A DNA stretch of 64,000 nt from Maratus speciosus (GCA_963932465.1 OZ010799.1:163304761-163368760); one strand, 5' to 3'; shown: positions 1-11,329, counted from the first letter of the stretch. Program-made: numbers and translations. Notes: a model not told the origin generated them from the letters alone.

Positions 1-565
1 TTATGCATAGAATTAAACCAAATTTATATTTTAAGTTTTTGGCTATGGCAAGCAGGTCCTCCCAGAATTTGGAAAAAATTCACCGGTAGGGGGTGCTGTA
101 ACAGCGATTTTTGTGCTATCGAAAAGTGTATAAAATTATGCTTACAATTGAACCCAATTTTTTCGTGCATGTTTTTGGCTTTGGCCAACAGTTCCTCCTT
201 GAATTTGGAAATATTACGCGGTAAAGGGGCTCTGTGATAGCGATTTTTGTATGCTTTTCTTGATTTTTTGTAGTTCTGTTGTCCATCGGCGACTCGTGCA
301 AAGGCGGGAACTCGCTTTTTGCTAAGCCGGCTATTCGCAAACATCTGATAGCAACAGAATACGGAAAAACTATTAATTTTAACAAGTATCGTGATATTGA
401 TTAACTCATTTTTAGTCCGTTTAATTGACTGAAGCAGAAATCTAAGATGAAAATCAAAGTTGGTATAGTATTGAACTAAAAATATTGAAGTATTAACATG
501 TGTAAGTAGTTTTTGAAATATTACGTAAAAGATAGAAGAAAGGTATGGGATTGGCATATCCAACT
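1..565. repeat. 3' part of a dispersed repeat with internal tandem units
   Basis: Two ~129 bp tandem units lie at about 30-250, both carrying a TTTTTGGCT start and an AGCGATTTTTGT end. The last ~80 bp (about 487-565) match the end of the repeat at 48595-49800: both read GAAGTATTAACATG, then a GATAGAAGAAAG block, then GGGATTGG, then an ACTAGTTTT end. The two loci are therefore two members of one family, and the window opens inside this one. No coding capacity is supported; open frames here run through the repeat. Confidence 0.7.
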
Positions 566-571
566 AGTTTT

Positions 572-661
572 TTTCATTATTTTTTCTGTGTAATAAACCT
601 TTGAGAGAATCATATATAATTTTTTCGAAACAAAATAAGAAATTGTGCATTTAAGGGTTAA
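572..661. repeat. 90 bp repeat ending at TTAA, copy 1
   Basis: About 90 bp starting TTTCATTATTTTT and ending AAGGGTTAA. It is nearly the same as 3577-3669. The AAGGG-TTAA ending is the terminus of the piggyBac-like MITEs found across the window, so this may be one half of such an element. The other half is not recognisable. Confidence 0.65.
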
Positions 662-859
662 AGATAAAGAATTCATTGCGGAATTGTGGGTATCTCGGAA
701 GTAGTTATTGTATATTTTCGTATGTTTTTTATATTATACTTTCAAAGATTAACTCTTTGATTACGGGTCAGGACTGGCTAATATTTAAAAAGAGCATTAA
801 TATAAAAATTTTATAAAAAGAATTCTTTCTGGTAGCTATCTCTTGAATATATCCTAGTA

Positions 860-1807
860 CAGGGACGGCGAACCTTTTCACAAAATTTTCAAAAATTATA
901 TTTTACATGATCATGACGTGCCAACAAAAAAAAATTTAATCGATCAATTAATAATGAATCAAAATTGCCTAAAATGTTGTTTTTAGAATTTAAAAAAAAA
1001 GTATGGGTAATATTTTATATAATACTATATATATTTATTTTAAAAATAGTAATTCTGTTGTCTCATCTTACATGCCAAATAATTTAATATAAGTTTCGTT
1101 CTTAGTTATTTTTAAGAGAATGCAAGTTGAATTGAACTCCTTTGAAAAGATGTTTTTACTTGAATTTTTCACATTATTTATTTCCGAAAAGAATGTCTTA
1201 CAGGAGAAAAATGTCCAAAAAACAAGCACCAGAATCTGCAGCTCTTTGTGTCTGGAATTGAATTCCTAGATGTTATAATTTTACCATCGGCAATTTTGCT
1301 TATAAAGTCTTTTAATCCTTCTTTTGCGATAATCTCCTAATTCTCTCTTATTCTTAAAATTTTGGGAGCCAATATTGAGTTAGTTTCGGATACATTGAGA
1401 TATATTTTAGTTTCTTCAATGTGTATGACAATGACTAGCAACCGAACAAATAGTATTAACCCCTTGGGGACGAGCGACACGTATACGTGCCGCATGAAGC
1501 GCTCAGAGTCCTTGTTTTTCCTCACCAGTAAAATTTTACTGTAAAATTTGCCTTATTAAATCAGAGCATTTTCTCAATTCAATAAGACACAAATTTCTGT
1601 TTTTAAAAAACGGTAACAAAAGATTAAAAATTTCGTAAAAGGCTCCCGTCCCCAAGGTGTTAAGATAAACATAGACAAGATATAGATTGATTAATGCATT
1701 TTGTGAAGTTCTACTATATCTGTATGTAGAAACAGAATCTATGCCGTGCCAAAAATAATCTGCAGCGTGCCACTTATGGAGCGTGTGCCATAGGTTCGCC
1801 GTCCTTG
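860..1807. mobile_element. Non-autonomous hAT element
   Basis: Termini are imperfect inverted repeats: CAGGGACGGCGAACC on the left and the complement of GGTTCGCCGTCCTTG on the right. They are flanked by a perfect 8 bp duplication, TCCTAGTA, at 852-859 and 1808-1815. An 8 bp duplication with CAG-type ends is the hAT signature. The 948 bp body encodes no recognisable transposase, and a TTAA-bounded MITE (1456-1663) is inserted in it. Confidence 0.9.
1456..1663. mobile_element. piggyBac-like MITE (TTAA-bounded) inside the hAT element
   Basis: Bounded by TTAA at 1456-1459 and 1660-1663, with ends TTAACCCCTTGGGGACG and the complement of CGTCCCCAAGGTGTTAA. A perfect palindrome CACGTATACGTG lies at 1478-1489. 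The same family recurs at 19700-19907, sharing internal blocks such as CTCACCAGT and AACAAAAGATTAAAAAT. It is younger than the hAT element it sits in. No ORF. Confidence 0.85.
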
Positions 1808-2052
1808 TCCTAGTATAAGTATGGGACCGAGATTAGTTTTCAAAATGTGGTACAAATAGAGTAAATAAATAGTTGCTGAAACATGCGTCCCAATCCCGTT
1901 ATGAAAAGCTTAAAACACTTTGAGTTCTAAACCGGAGTGTCACTCGGATTACCGTGAAGCGAATTAAACCCGAGAGTCTCTTGGGGTCAGCTTTTAACTC
2001 ATTGAGTTATAAAAGTACCGACTACATTCTTTCGCGGTCTTTTCAGATAATA

Positions 2053-2223
2053 CAGGGATGCCACTGGTAAATATTTTTATATTCTATTCGCATCATTATT
2101 TTTTAAAAATAAATGTTATAGTACATTCCTTTTGCATAGGTTGTCAAAGCGTATGATAAAAATTTTATTACGAGGAAGTGATGCGAGATAGAATTTGAAA
2201 ATAGTCGCCAGTGGGTAGCCCTG
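2053..2223. mobile_element. Short TIR element, hAT-like ends
   Basis: Ends CAGGGATGCCACTGG and the complement of CCAGTGGGTAGCCCTG form long imperfect inverted repeats that also share an inner TTCTAT/GCATCA block. No matching 8 bp target duplication was found, possibly because the next MITE starts at the following base. The superfamily call rests on the CAGGG end only. Confidence 0.55.
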
Positions 2224-2442
2224 TTAACCCCTTAACCTACAATGACGGGCATTGCCCGCGTACGATGATCGAGCCAAATGTAAATTCTTCTTACCACTAA
2301 AATTTCACAATAAATATAGTTTAATTTAATCGTCGAAATTCCATGCTTAAACAAGCCGAAAATCTCTATTAAATTTTAGTGGTAGCTGTGGATTTGCCAC
2401 ACCGTGGAGCTGTTAAAAATAAATCGTAGGTTAAGGGGTTAA
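2224..2442. mobile_element. piggyBac-like MITE (TTAA-bounded)
   Basis: Flanked by TTAA on both sides, with a 17 bp inverted repeat TTAACCCCTTAACCTAC. A palindrome CGGGCATTGCCCG lies at 2246-2258, about 22 bp from the left end, with no counterpart at the right end. No coding capacity. Confidence 0.88.
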
Positions 2443-2525
2443 TATCTACAAATCTTTTATTTTGGAAAAAAATAGATGGCAGCACTAAACAGAAGTAATT
2501 ATATGGAAATAGCTATAATCAGAGT

Positions 2526-2718
2526 TTAACACTAGAACTGCCATAGCGGTCATTTTGACCGGTAAAAAATGAAAATATTTCGACTCGAACCAGAAATTTT
2601 TTTCTAAAATAAGTTACATATGCACTACGAAGAAATAAGTTAAATAGTTTTAAATAAAAACTCTGGCGTAAAATAGTTTTATAACACTTGAGTAAAATTT
2701 CCGGCGGTTCTGGTGTAA
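2526..2718 (+). mobile_element. piggyBac-like MITE, GGTTCT/CCAGAA family
   Basis: The left end TTAACACTAGAACTGCC is intact; the right TTAA has drifted to GTAA (2715-2718). A palindrome CGGTCA-TTT-TGACCG lies at 2547-2561. Internal blocks AACCAGAAATTT, AAGTTAAATAGTTTTAA and CTTGAGTAAAATTTCCGG are shared with 60713-60921 and, inverted, 30935-31142. This is a diverged member of that family. Confidence 0.75.
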
Positions 2719-3152
2719 ACCGGAAGTTATTGTGAACATTAAGGTGTTTCTCTTTGTGCAAATTCGTCCTTTGAAATGTATCACACAATAGCAAATTTTA
2801 CTATATAATGTTTATATACAAATAAAACCTATTTTCATCTATTTGTACAACATTTGAGTAAATTTTTATTAAAGTCTAAATAAAATTTTATGTTATAAAG
2901 TGATGTTTTCTTAAACTAAACTTTTTTTTTTAAATATAAGACATGTTTTTTTCGATAATTTGACATTAAATATTAATTTTCAGTACTTTTAAATAGTTCA
3001 TTCATTGTGAATAAGAACAGTTTGAAGTTTATAATAAAAAAGAAATTTTTAAAATACTTATCTTTCAAGTATTTAAAAAAAATCATGAAAAGTACCAAAC
3101 CCTTAGTCCAGTGAGAGATGTGCGGTTGAAATAACTCAGGCCTGAAAGTGTT
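2719..3152. other. AT-rich DNA, nothing recognised
   Basis: About 430 bp of AT-rich sequence between two MITEs. I see no ORF with family resemblance, no repeat shared with the rest of the window and no RNA gene. Confidence 0.5.
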
Positions 3153-3400
3153 TTAACCCTTTAGTGCTCTGCTTTAGCATATATGCAAACAACAGTGTTT
3201 TGAATTTAATAGACCTTTTTTATTCGTATAAACCTAATTCACACCAGAAAATTAAAATACCAATATTTGTTTTAATTGATAACAAACATTCAGTATTTAA
3301 ATAAAGCGAAATTAACCATTGAAACTTTCTGGTGTCCAGTCAGATTCGCAGAACTACGTAATTTTTAGAACGTACTCTATTTTGGTAATTAAAGGGTTAA
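3153..3400. mobile_element. piggyBac-like MITE (TTAA-bounded)
   Basis: TTAACCCTTTAGTGC at the left and AATTAAAGGGTTAA at the right. The palindrome GCATATATGC is at 3177-3186, 24 bp from the left end. It contains the ACACCAGAAAATT block typical of the related MITEs. Confidence 0.78.
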
Positions 3401-3576
3401 ATGTTAAGTTTTATTAATTAAATAATTATATAAAATATTTGGAGACATACTTATAAAAGTATTTACTAATTTGCATTATTTTAGCGTAAAACAACCACAC
3501 GACAGTAGTTTTTATTTATATTGCAGATGTGCAACAGAAGAAAAGATTGACGTTTTATATGAAAATGTATCTCTGA

Positions 3577-3669
3577 TTTTTTTCATTATTTTTCCTGTGT
3601 AATAAACCTTACAGAATCATACATAATTTTTATCGAAACAAAATAAAAAATCGCGCATTTAAGGGTTAA
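3577..3669. repeat. 90 bp repeat ending at TTAA, copy 2
   Basis: Near copy of 572-661, from TTTCATTATTTTT to AAGGGTTAA. The TTAA at 3666-3669 is the likely boundary. Confidence 0.65.
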
Positions 3670-4427
3670 GAATAAGAAACATTTCTTTTTGCCAGTATAC
3701 AATCAGCATTCCAATACGACGATTTATTAATTTGTATGAATTTTTGAAATGTGATGCAAATAATGGAACATCCTGTGTATATATCCATTGATTTTTTCCC
3801 CAACAAAAGTGGGATATGCCTTATGCATTCAGACTGTGTTACACGTGGACCACTTAGGTCACGTGATGCTGGAAAAGCACGAAAACAGCATAAAGTGACA
3901 CCCAGATGCCTGATAGGAGAAGAATTCACAATGTTGTGCGACACCTGTTTTTTTTTTTTTTTTTTTTTTTTTTCTTTTTTCGTCAGCCTCGTAATGCAAC
4001 CATATATATAGAAAAGCAATCATAAATAATTTCCGACAGCAGACGCAAATGACAGCTTATTTGCATGTTTACAAAAAACATTTTAAGATGCATTTTACCG
4101 CTTTTAGACGTAATTTAATGGAACGGGTTATTAGGATGAGCGAAGAGAATTCTCTACTAGGCTACAGAAATTACATTTTGTCGTACACTTTACAAAATAA
4201 CTATTCAGTATTTTGACTAAATGAAGCGTAAAAATAAATTATGATCTGTAGATTTGCATAACATTATTTTTTACAGAATAACCTTAAAAAATTTATTAAA
4301 TAATTAATTTATTTTACATGTTTTTTTCCCTTACGGACGCATTTTTGCAAATGAAAAATGAAACATGTACATTTTCAGAAGAAAAATAAATCATGGATTT
4401 AGTAATTAAACACAGAATCATGATTAA
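3670..4427. other. AT-rich spacer with a poly-T tract
   Basis: Contains a ~25 bp poly-T run near 3948-3973. Overlapping frames on both strands (3666-4019 and 3751-4011) translate this low-complexity DNA and resemble no protein I know. Otherwise nothing is recognised. Confidence 0.5.
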
Positions 4428-4429
4428 TA

Positions 4430-5890
4430 GTCCAGGCAATAGACCGTATAGGGACTCTACCTAGAAAAATTAATGATAGTACTGGAAATCGACTTTCTAG
4501 ATGTTTTTTTGGGTCGCTGAATCCGAATTTGTAACTTCCCACCAAAATTTCCCCCGGCAACACCCCCAAATTTTGGTAAAAAGCCCCCTAAAAAAGGTTT
4601 TTATTAAAAAATTCCATTTTTGTATTGTTTTAGGGAAAAGTAGCTAGAAATTCAGAAAGTAGACAAAATTTGCAACAAATTAGATAAATGACATTATGAC
4701 TTAGCATAAAGGGGAAGGGGGGATCTGCCTCGGAACATGCGCCGCAGTGCTGCGTGGACTAAGTTGCGCAATTCCACTTAACCACTCACACGTTTGCATT
4801 AGCCTTCCCATCTTCCCTCCGAACTTTCTCTATAAGGTTTACTTTAAGTTTTTTGGGTCGCTGAATCCGAATTTTTAACTTATCCCCAAAATTTTCCCCC
4901 TCGAAAACCCCCCAAAATAGTTGTTTTTAACTTAAATTTCGTATTGTTTTGGGGAAAAACATTACGAAATTCAGAAACTAGACAAAATTTCCAACAAATA
5001 GGATATATGACATTATGACGTAGGATAAACGGGGAGAGAGGGGGCTGCCTCGGAACATTCCCCGCGCGCTTTTCTCGAAAACCAAATTTTTTTCAAAAAA
5101 TCAATTTTTGGGGGGGTTGCCGAGTAAAATTTTGGTGGGAAGTTACAAATTCGGATTCAGCGACCCAAAAAACATAAAGTGAGTCGAAATTCAGAACTAG
5201 TATTAATTTTGAAAGATAAAATCCTCTATTGCCTGGACTTCATAATTTAGTACGTAGCGCCGCAGTGCATGTTCAGAGGCAGCCCTCACCCTCCCCGTTC
5301 ATCCTAATTCATAATGTCATATATCCTATTTGTTGCAAATTTTGTCTATTTTCTGAATTTCGTAATGTTTTTCCCCTAAAACTATAAGAAATTTAAGTTA
5401 AAAACAACTATTTGGGGGGGATTCGGGGAGGGGGGATTTTTGGGGGAAAGTTAAAAATTCGGATTCAGCGACCCGAAAGTCTTAAAGTAAACCTTATAGA
5501 GAAAGTTCGGAGAGGAGATGGGAGGGCGAATGTAAACGTGTGAGTGGTTAAGTGGAATTGCACAACTTAGTTTACGCAGCATCCCGCGCATGTTCCGAGG
5601 CAGATCCCCCCTTCCCCTTCATCCTAAGTCATAATGTCATATATCTAATTTGTTGGAAATTTTGTCTACTTTCTGAATTTCTAGGTACTTTTTTCTCTAA
5701 AACAATAAAAAATTGATTTTTTTAATAAAAACCTTTTTTGTGGGGCTTTTTACCAAAATTTGGGGAGGTTGCCGGGGGAAATTTTGGTCGGAAGTTACAA
5801 ATTCGGATTCAGCGACCCAAAAAGCATCTAGAAAGCCGATTTCCAGTACCACCATTAATTTTGCTAGGTAAAATTCCCTATTGCCTGGAC
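4430..5890. mobile_element. Long-armed foldback TIR element, copy 1
   Basis: Ends GTCCAGGCAATAG and the complement, each next to TA (4428-4429, 5891-5892), consistent with a TA target duplication. Inverted similarity extends over arms of roughly 650 bp, joined by blocks such as TGGGTCGCTGAATCCGAATT and GACATTATGACTTAGGAT, so the element is close to a giant hairpin. Each arm contains two diverged copies of a ~350 bp unit, and an internal copy of the terminus (complement of CTATTGCCTGGACTT) lies near 5225. No transposase. A second copy spans 20284-24287. Confidence 0.85.
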
Positions 5891-5892
5891 TA

Positions 5893-7338
5893 TAATTAAA
5901 TAAATAAAATATATTTTCATTATTCCGCCAAAATATCTGAAAACTGTTTTTTACATTTAATTTTCAGTGTTAAAAATTCAAATAAACAATTTATTCTAAT
6001 TATGAGAAATTATTTATGCAGACGATACTTATGCATTTTAAAATAATTATATTATGATTTTTTTTAGTAAAGTAGCAACAAAAGACTTATAAACAAATAA
6101 AATTAATTGTTAAATTTGTTGTATAAAGTGTTATTCGAACTCGAATGTTGAATAATAACAATAATTTAATAATTTAATAATTCTTAGTATAAACGATAGA
6201 TTTCAAATGTTTTTCCAGAAAATAGGATTTTGAAGAAGTAACTTTCTTCAAGCTCCCTTCGAATATATTATTCTAAGATTGCTAACAAAAATCATTTGAT
6301 GTGAATTACAAATATTGGAAACATACGTATTTCAAACCAATTGAGATAACACCAGAGGCTACTGGAAAATGTAAAAACATATTTAAAAGTGATTTTAGTT
6401 TATAATTTAAAAATATTTTATAAAATTTTGCTTCGACAATATTTTTATTTATACCACTCTTATATCATAAATAAAAAATTCCGAGGAATTTCTTATTTAT
6501 TTGGCTAAATTTACATTTCTAAAATTGAAATTCGCCAGAACATAAAATAACGTTTTTACTTAATAAAGATGCAAAAAATAATATAAAAAAATATTGTTAC
6601 TATCAAATATTTATTTAATTAAGTAATGCTTCGCGAATCCAAACAAAGCATGGCTTTTGCTAGTATACGAAAAATCTAGCTCGTAACTAAATATTTTCAA
6701 AATAGGAGTATATAACCTGAAAGAAGCGATTTATAATATTTTCTCATAAACTTTTAAAACTGATTCATTTGCGCTTTAATGAATATTAACATTACATAGA
6801 ATATTCTCTAAAACATATAGAATATTGGTTAGCATTTCTATTAGGACTGAACGCATTTTATTTTTACTTTTTCCTGGTTCTTATTGTATAAAAATGTGTC
6901 CCTATTCCCCGACGTATTCAGTCTTTTCGTCTGGAACTTAATAAATACAAGTCTGTGTTTCCATATAACTATATTATTTGTATTTCAGAAGAATGTGATA
7001 AAAGTATTTCCTAATATATTTGGTTACGAATATACGGGAATAAAATCAATTATTCAACACCAAATAGATGCTTTCACATGCAAGATGTGTCATATATATT
7101 ACCTAAAGGTTGATAATTAGAAAAGGCGGTAAGCGAAAATTTTGGAAATAAAATAATTCCAAGTATATTTAAATTTATCGTATGATTTAAATAATTTAAA
7201 TTGAATAAATATTTGTTTTAAGTTTAACGTAAGATGGAAGTGTGTCTGCTCGCGGCCACTTTTAAGTATAGCGTTAGATCTTAGAGTTAAGCCTTATGGG
7301 TCGTAGATTACCTCATTAGTACTGTGTCTTGTGGAACG
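5893..7338. other. AT-rich DNA, nothing recognised
   Basis: About 1.45 kb of very AT-rich sequence. A 78-codon frame at 6884-7120 has no recognisable motif and shows no coding signature. No repeat shared with other parts of the window was seen. Confidence 0.5.
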
Positions 7339-7340
7339 TA

Positions 7341-8402
7341 CAGTCGTAGAAAAAAAAAGTAAACACCCCCTACTATCTCCCCAACAAATTATGATAGAAT
7401 AAAGTTACTGGTAGCGAACGATTGGAAATAAAGTCTACTTTTAAATGATTATTATAAAATTTGCTTAGGGGGCCATCTCCATATTAAAACAAAACCAAAC
7501 TTCATTTTTTTTCAATGGAAATACCCAATTTTAACAAAATATTTCAAATCTTTGGTACAAACTATGGCTAGACGCGAAATTTCAAGTCATTTCAATGATA
7601 AGTTTTTGAAATATAAACATTCAAAATTGAGTGCTTCTAATGTTAAATTACATTTCCATATTTTTATTAATATCTCCTGAAATTATACTCCTAATGTCCT
7701 AATTTTTTTTTTTAGCAATAATACTAAAATACCCAAACATAAATACGTTGAATTTGCAATTTTATAATTTTATGATATGTATTATAAATTATGAAATTAA
7801 TATTCGAAAAAATTAGGAATTACAACCTGCAATTTTTTTGATGGATTTATATTTATTAAGTTCTGCTTTATGAAAATCCAAAATCTCACGTTTTTCTGCC
7901 AAGTAGTTTTCAAATTATGCCTAAAAAACGGCAAAAGGATGGTTTAAGTGGCCGTCTATAATAGAAGTGACTAGATACTTTGAAATTTCTTCTGCTATCC
8001 CGTAATCTAGCAGGCCTTGACTTCTTAAGGTGCCTTGATCAAGATGGTTGCTCTCTCGGTTAACAATGGAGTTCCGAACTTCAATTTGGATGCAGCCCTT
8101 AAAATACGCTCGTTTTAAAATAATTAATTTCTCAGAAACTTATGGTACGATTTCCATAAAAATTTGTTTTTAGGCTAAATGAAGGTTGTAGAATTCATGT
8201 ATGCTGTCAGAATAGTGCTCTGCTATTGAAAAAAAAACAGAGTTATGGTTCATTTTAATATGTAGATGGCCCCTTAAGCAAATTTTATCTATATCATTTA
8301 AATGTAGACTTTATTACCAATCGTTCGGTACCAGTAATTTTTTTTCTACGATAATTTGTTGAGGAGTTAGTAGGGGATGTTTACTTTTTTTCTCCACGAC
8401 TG
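7341..8402. mobile_element. Tc1/mariner-type TIR element, copy 1 (non-autonomous)
   Basis: Ends CAGTCGTAGAAAAAAAAAGT and the complement of TTTTTTTCTCCACGACTG, flanked by TA at 7339-7340 and 8403-8404. Inverted similarity extends inward through AAAGTCTACTTTTAAATG and GGGGGCCATCT, so each arm is more than 150 bp. Copies 8542-10264 and 37557-38828 share the whole layout. No transposase frame. Confidence 0.85.
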
Positions 8403-9217
8403 TACGTCATGTATGACTTGACAAGATTGACCATGACCATTCCGGACAAGCACCTCGTTCACTAATTTTATTCGGTTGTCACCACTTACTTTTAAGCACT
8501 ACTCTCACTTGTGTATTGATAACACAGGTATGAGAAATGTGCAGTCGTGGGAAAAAAGTAAACATCCGTTACTAACTCTGCAAAAATTATCGTAGAAGAA
8601 TGTTACTCGTACCGTACGATAGGTAATAAAGTCTACTTTTAAATGCTGTATATAAAATTTGCTTAGGGGGCCATCTACATATTAAAACGGACCATAACTT
8701 TGTTTTTTCAATAGCAGCACATAATTCTAACAGCATAAATCAACTCTACACCCTTCAATTAGCCTAAACAAATTCTTATGCAATTCGTACGATAAGTTTC
8801 CGAGAAATTAATTGTTTTCAAACGAGCGTATTTTAGCGGCTGTATCCAGATTGAAGTTCGTCACTAGATTCTTGACCGAGAGAGCCCCGCTCTTTATCAA
8901 GGCATCTTAAGCGCTACTCAAGCAGTCATTGAAGACTGCTAGATTGCAGGATAGCATACACAATTTCGAAATATCTAGTCACTTCTATTATAGACGGCCC
9001 CTTAATCCATCATTTTGCCTTTTTTAAGCATAATTTGAAAACTGCTTGGAAGAAAATTGTGAAATTTCTTCCATAAAGCAGGACTTCCATAAAGCAGGAC
9101 TAAATAAATCTAAATCCATCAAAAAAATTGTAGGTTGCAATTCATATTTTTTTCGAATATTAATTCCATAATTCATAATTCAAATAATAAAATTATAAAA
9201 ATTGCAAATTCAACGTA

Positions 9218-9856
9218 CAGTAGAACTCCAATTATCCGAATCAATTGGGACCGGACTCCATTCGGATAATCAAAAATTCGGATAATTGCATTTTTCAAGA
9301 AAAAAGGGTCTAGAACGTTGCTGGAAAAAGCACTTGAAAACGGCACCTTCTAAATCTTTGTTTGTTGCTGCCTTCATTTATTTTCTTGAAGAACTCCCAT
9401 CTTCGTTTTCAAGCAATGACACGAAGTTTCAAAGTGTAGGTTTGCTCCTTTTAATGCCTGAAATCGTTGATTGTCCAACACCGTAAATCTCAGCCTTCTG
9501 TTTACTCGTAACTTTACTCGTAACTCCTTTATCTGATTGCTCTGTAATGTTCAGTTTATCCGCTAATGATAAAACAACACGTTTGCTTTTAGAAGCCATA
9601 GTGAACGTGAACGACGAACACAAAACAAAACAACGCACCGACGCGAAATAGTACCATCACAGTAGCAGGTCAAGTAATCAACTAGAAGGTCACGTCACAC
9701 TGACTGATTTTTCAAAGCACTTATACTAGCTTCTCGGAGGGAAGGACTCGGAGGGTAGACATATTGGGAATCGCAGTACATTTCCCTCTTAATTTTTTTT
9801 CTGAAATTCTAAAAGCGATTCGGATAGTCGGAGTCCGGATAATTGGAGTTCTACTG
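9218..9856 (-). mobile_element. Tigger/pogo-type element, internally deleted
   Basis: Ends CAGTAGAACTCCAATTATCC and the complement of GGATAATTGGAGTTCTACTG with TA on both sides (9216-9217, 9857-9858). These are Tigger/pogo ends. Inner repeats of the ATTCGGATAAT motif follow. It keeps only the 5' part of the transposase gene on the minus strand and jumps from there to the terminus, so it is a deletion derivative. Confidence 0.9.
9305..9599 (-). pseudogene. Tigger/CENP-B-type transposase, N-terminal remnant
   Basis: Reading minus from 9599 the frame begins MASKSKRVVLSLADKLNI and continues to KAEIYGVGQSTISGIKRSK, the first helix-turn-helix (CENP-B N / psq-like) of pogo/Tigger transposases, which binds the terminal repeats. 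After an in-frame stop at about residue 56 the same frame continues with ENEDGSSSRK and DLEGAVFKCFFQQRS, matching the start of the second DNA-binding domain. Roughly 100 codons are kept; a complete Tigger transposase is several hundred residues and would include a DDE catalytic domain, which is absent. The upstream ATG at 9638 adds 13 residues that are probably leader sequence. Non-functional, as shown by the stops and missing catalytic part. Confidence 0.8.
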
Positions 9857-10285
9857 TATTTATGCTTGGGTATTTTAGTATTATTGCTACACAGAAAATT
9901 AGCTCAGTAGGGGCATAATTTCAGGAGATATTAATAAAAATATGAAAATGTAATTTAACATTAGAGGCACTAAATATTGAATGTTTATAATTCAAAAACT
10001 TATCATCCAAATGACTTGAAATTTGGTATCTAGGGATAGTTTAAACCGAAGATTCGAAATATCTTGTTAAAATTGGGTATTGCTATTGAAAAAAATATGA
10101 AGTTTGGGTTCGTTTTAATATGTAGATGGCCCCCTCAGCAAATTTTATATATATCATTTAAAAGTGTACTTTATTTCCAATCGTTCGGTACCAGTAACCT
10201 TCTTCTACGATAATTTGTTGATGGGTTAGTAAGAGGTGTTTACTTTTTTTTTTCCCACGACTGTACTATAAAATTTATTGAATAT

Positions 10286-10581
10286 TTAATACGTGATTTA
10301 TCACACTTATCTTCCTTTAATCTCTTGAATGGCGGTGGGATATGTTATATCCCACCTAATTTTAATTAAGATTTGCACCAGAAAATTTTAACTATGTTTT
10401 GCTTTATAAATTTGGTTAAAAAAAAATAATAAAAAATAAATAAAAAATAAAAGGCTGAAAAAAGTGCTTTCCTTTATTTTGAAATAAAACTTTTACAAAT
10501 TTCCAGTGGGAAGTCAACATTATTGAAACTTGCTTGCTCCTCAAACTGTTAAAGGAGCCATTGTGATAAATCACGTATTAA
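10286..10581. mobile_element. TTAA-bounded palindromic element split by a MITE
   Basis: Perfect 20 bp inverted ends TTAATACGTGATTTATCACA, then a further imperfect arm to CCTTTAA on the left and TTAAAGG on the right. Without the inner insertion (10317-10552) the two arms would make a ~60 bp hairpin with TTAA at its exact centre. Confidence 0.75.
10317..10552 (+). mobile_element. piggyBac-like MITE with GGGATAT hairpin
   Basis: Lies between TTAA at 10317-10320 and TTAA at 10549-10552. The palindrome GGTGGGATAT-GTT-ATATCCCACC at 10334-10356 and the blocks GCACCAGAAAATTTT and TTATTTTGAAATAAAA match the MITE at 52343-52554. An A-rich expansion (10418-10452) lies inside. Confidence 0.78.
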
Positions 10582-10599
10582 ATATATGGAACTATTAAT

Positions 10600-10890
10600 A
10601 AAGAGGGGCTGATATATCCTTAAAATGGTGAAGCTTCAACTTTAACCGCTTTCGCAGGGCTGATTACAGCCGGTGGAAACTTCCGCCAGCAAATTTATAT
10701 GGAATTTTTTTCCTTCAAGTTAAACGCCTCGTTCATGCAAAATTTCAGTCAAAAATAATGGCAGAAATAGATCTTCAATTTTCCTGGCGGAAGTTTATTT
10801 TGACAGGTGTCAGGAAATCCGTTTTCGCCAATTTTAGCAAATTTATATGGAATTTTTTTCCTTCAAGTTAAACGCCTCATTATTTAACCT
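10600..10890. repeat. Direct repeat pair, ~160 bp period
   Basis: A ~50 bp block beginning AGCAAATTTATATGGAATTT occurs at about 10679 and again at about 10838. The sequence between has no coding resemblance. Confidence 0.65.
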
Positions 10891-10891
10891 G

Positions 10892-11225
10892 TGCCAGACA
10901 AAAAATGGCACTTGACACGTGTCTGGCACAGTTTTTGAGCCGGCTAAAGTGTCTGTCATTTTCAAAATATTTTTTTCTAAGTATAAATATTATTCTGTTT
11001 CAATCTCAGCGTGCCTCAAATACCTTTTTTGGGTAGTCAAAAAATGGCACTTGACACGTATCTGGCACAGTTTTTGGGCCGACTAAAGTGTCTGTCATTT
11101 TCAAAATATTTTTTTCTAAGTATAAATATTATTCTGTTTCAATCTCAGCGTGCCTCAAATACTTTTTTTGGGTAGTGTCAAAAAATGGTACTTGACACGT
11201 GTCTGGCACAGGTTTTGGGCCACGA
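10892..11225. repeat. Tandem repeat, ~140 bp period, about 2.4 copies
   Basis: The block AAAAATGGCACTTGACACG recurs at about 10901, 11040 and 11181, and TTTCAATCTCAGCGTGCCTC occurs in both complete units. Units are nearly identical, so the duplication is recent. Confidence 0.85.
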
Positions 11226-11329
11226 TCTTTCAGCCAGACATTCGATTTTGTATTCAGGCATTACAAAAGAAGTGCTGCACAAATTTTCAGGGTGCCACAA
11301 ATACCTACTCAAAAATGTTCAACAGCTCT

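Larger units (their letters stand above)
8542..10264. mobile_element. Tc1/mariner-type TIR element, copy 2, interrupted by Tigger
   Basis: The same family as 7341-8402, with ends CAGTCGTGGGAAAAAAGT and the complement of TTTTTTTTTCCCACGACTG. The right TA is intact; the left reads TG. It is longer than copy 1 because of a 639 bp Tigger-type insertion at 9218-9856. Copy 3 at 38426-38440 keeps the uninterrupted target CAACGTATTTATG, which fixes the insertion point. Confidence 0.87.

Noticed and set aside
3666..4019. 117-codon minus-strand ORF
   Set aside because: It contains a translated poly-T tract (a lysine run) and overlaps an equally long opposite-strand frame; no motif.
9286..9486. 66-codon plus-strand ORF inside the Tigger element
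   Set aside because: It is the antisense of the Tigger transposase remnant on the minus strand.
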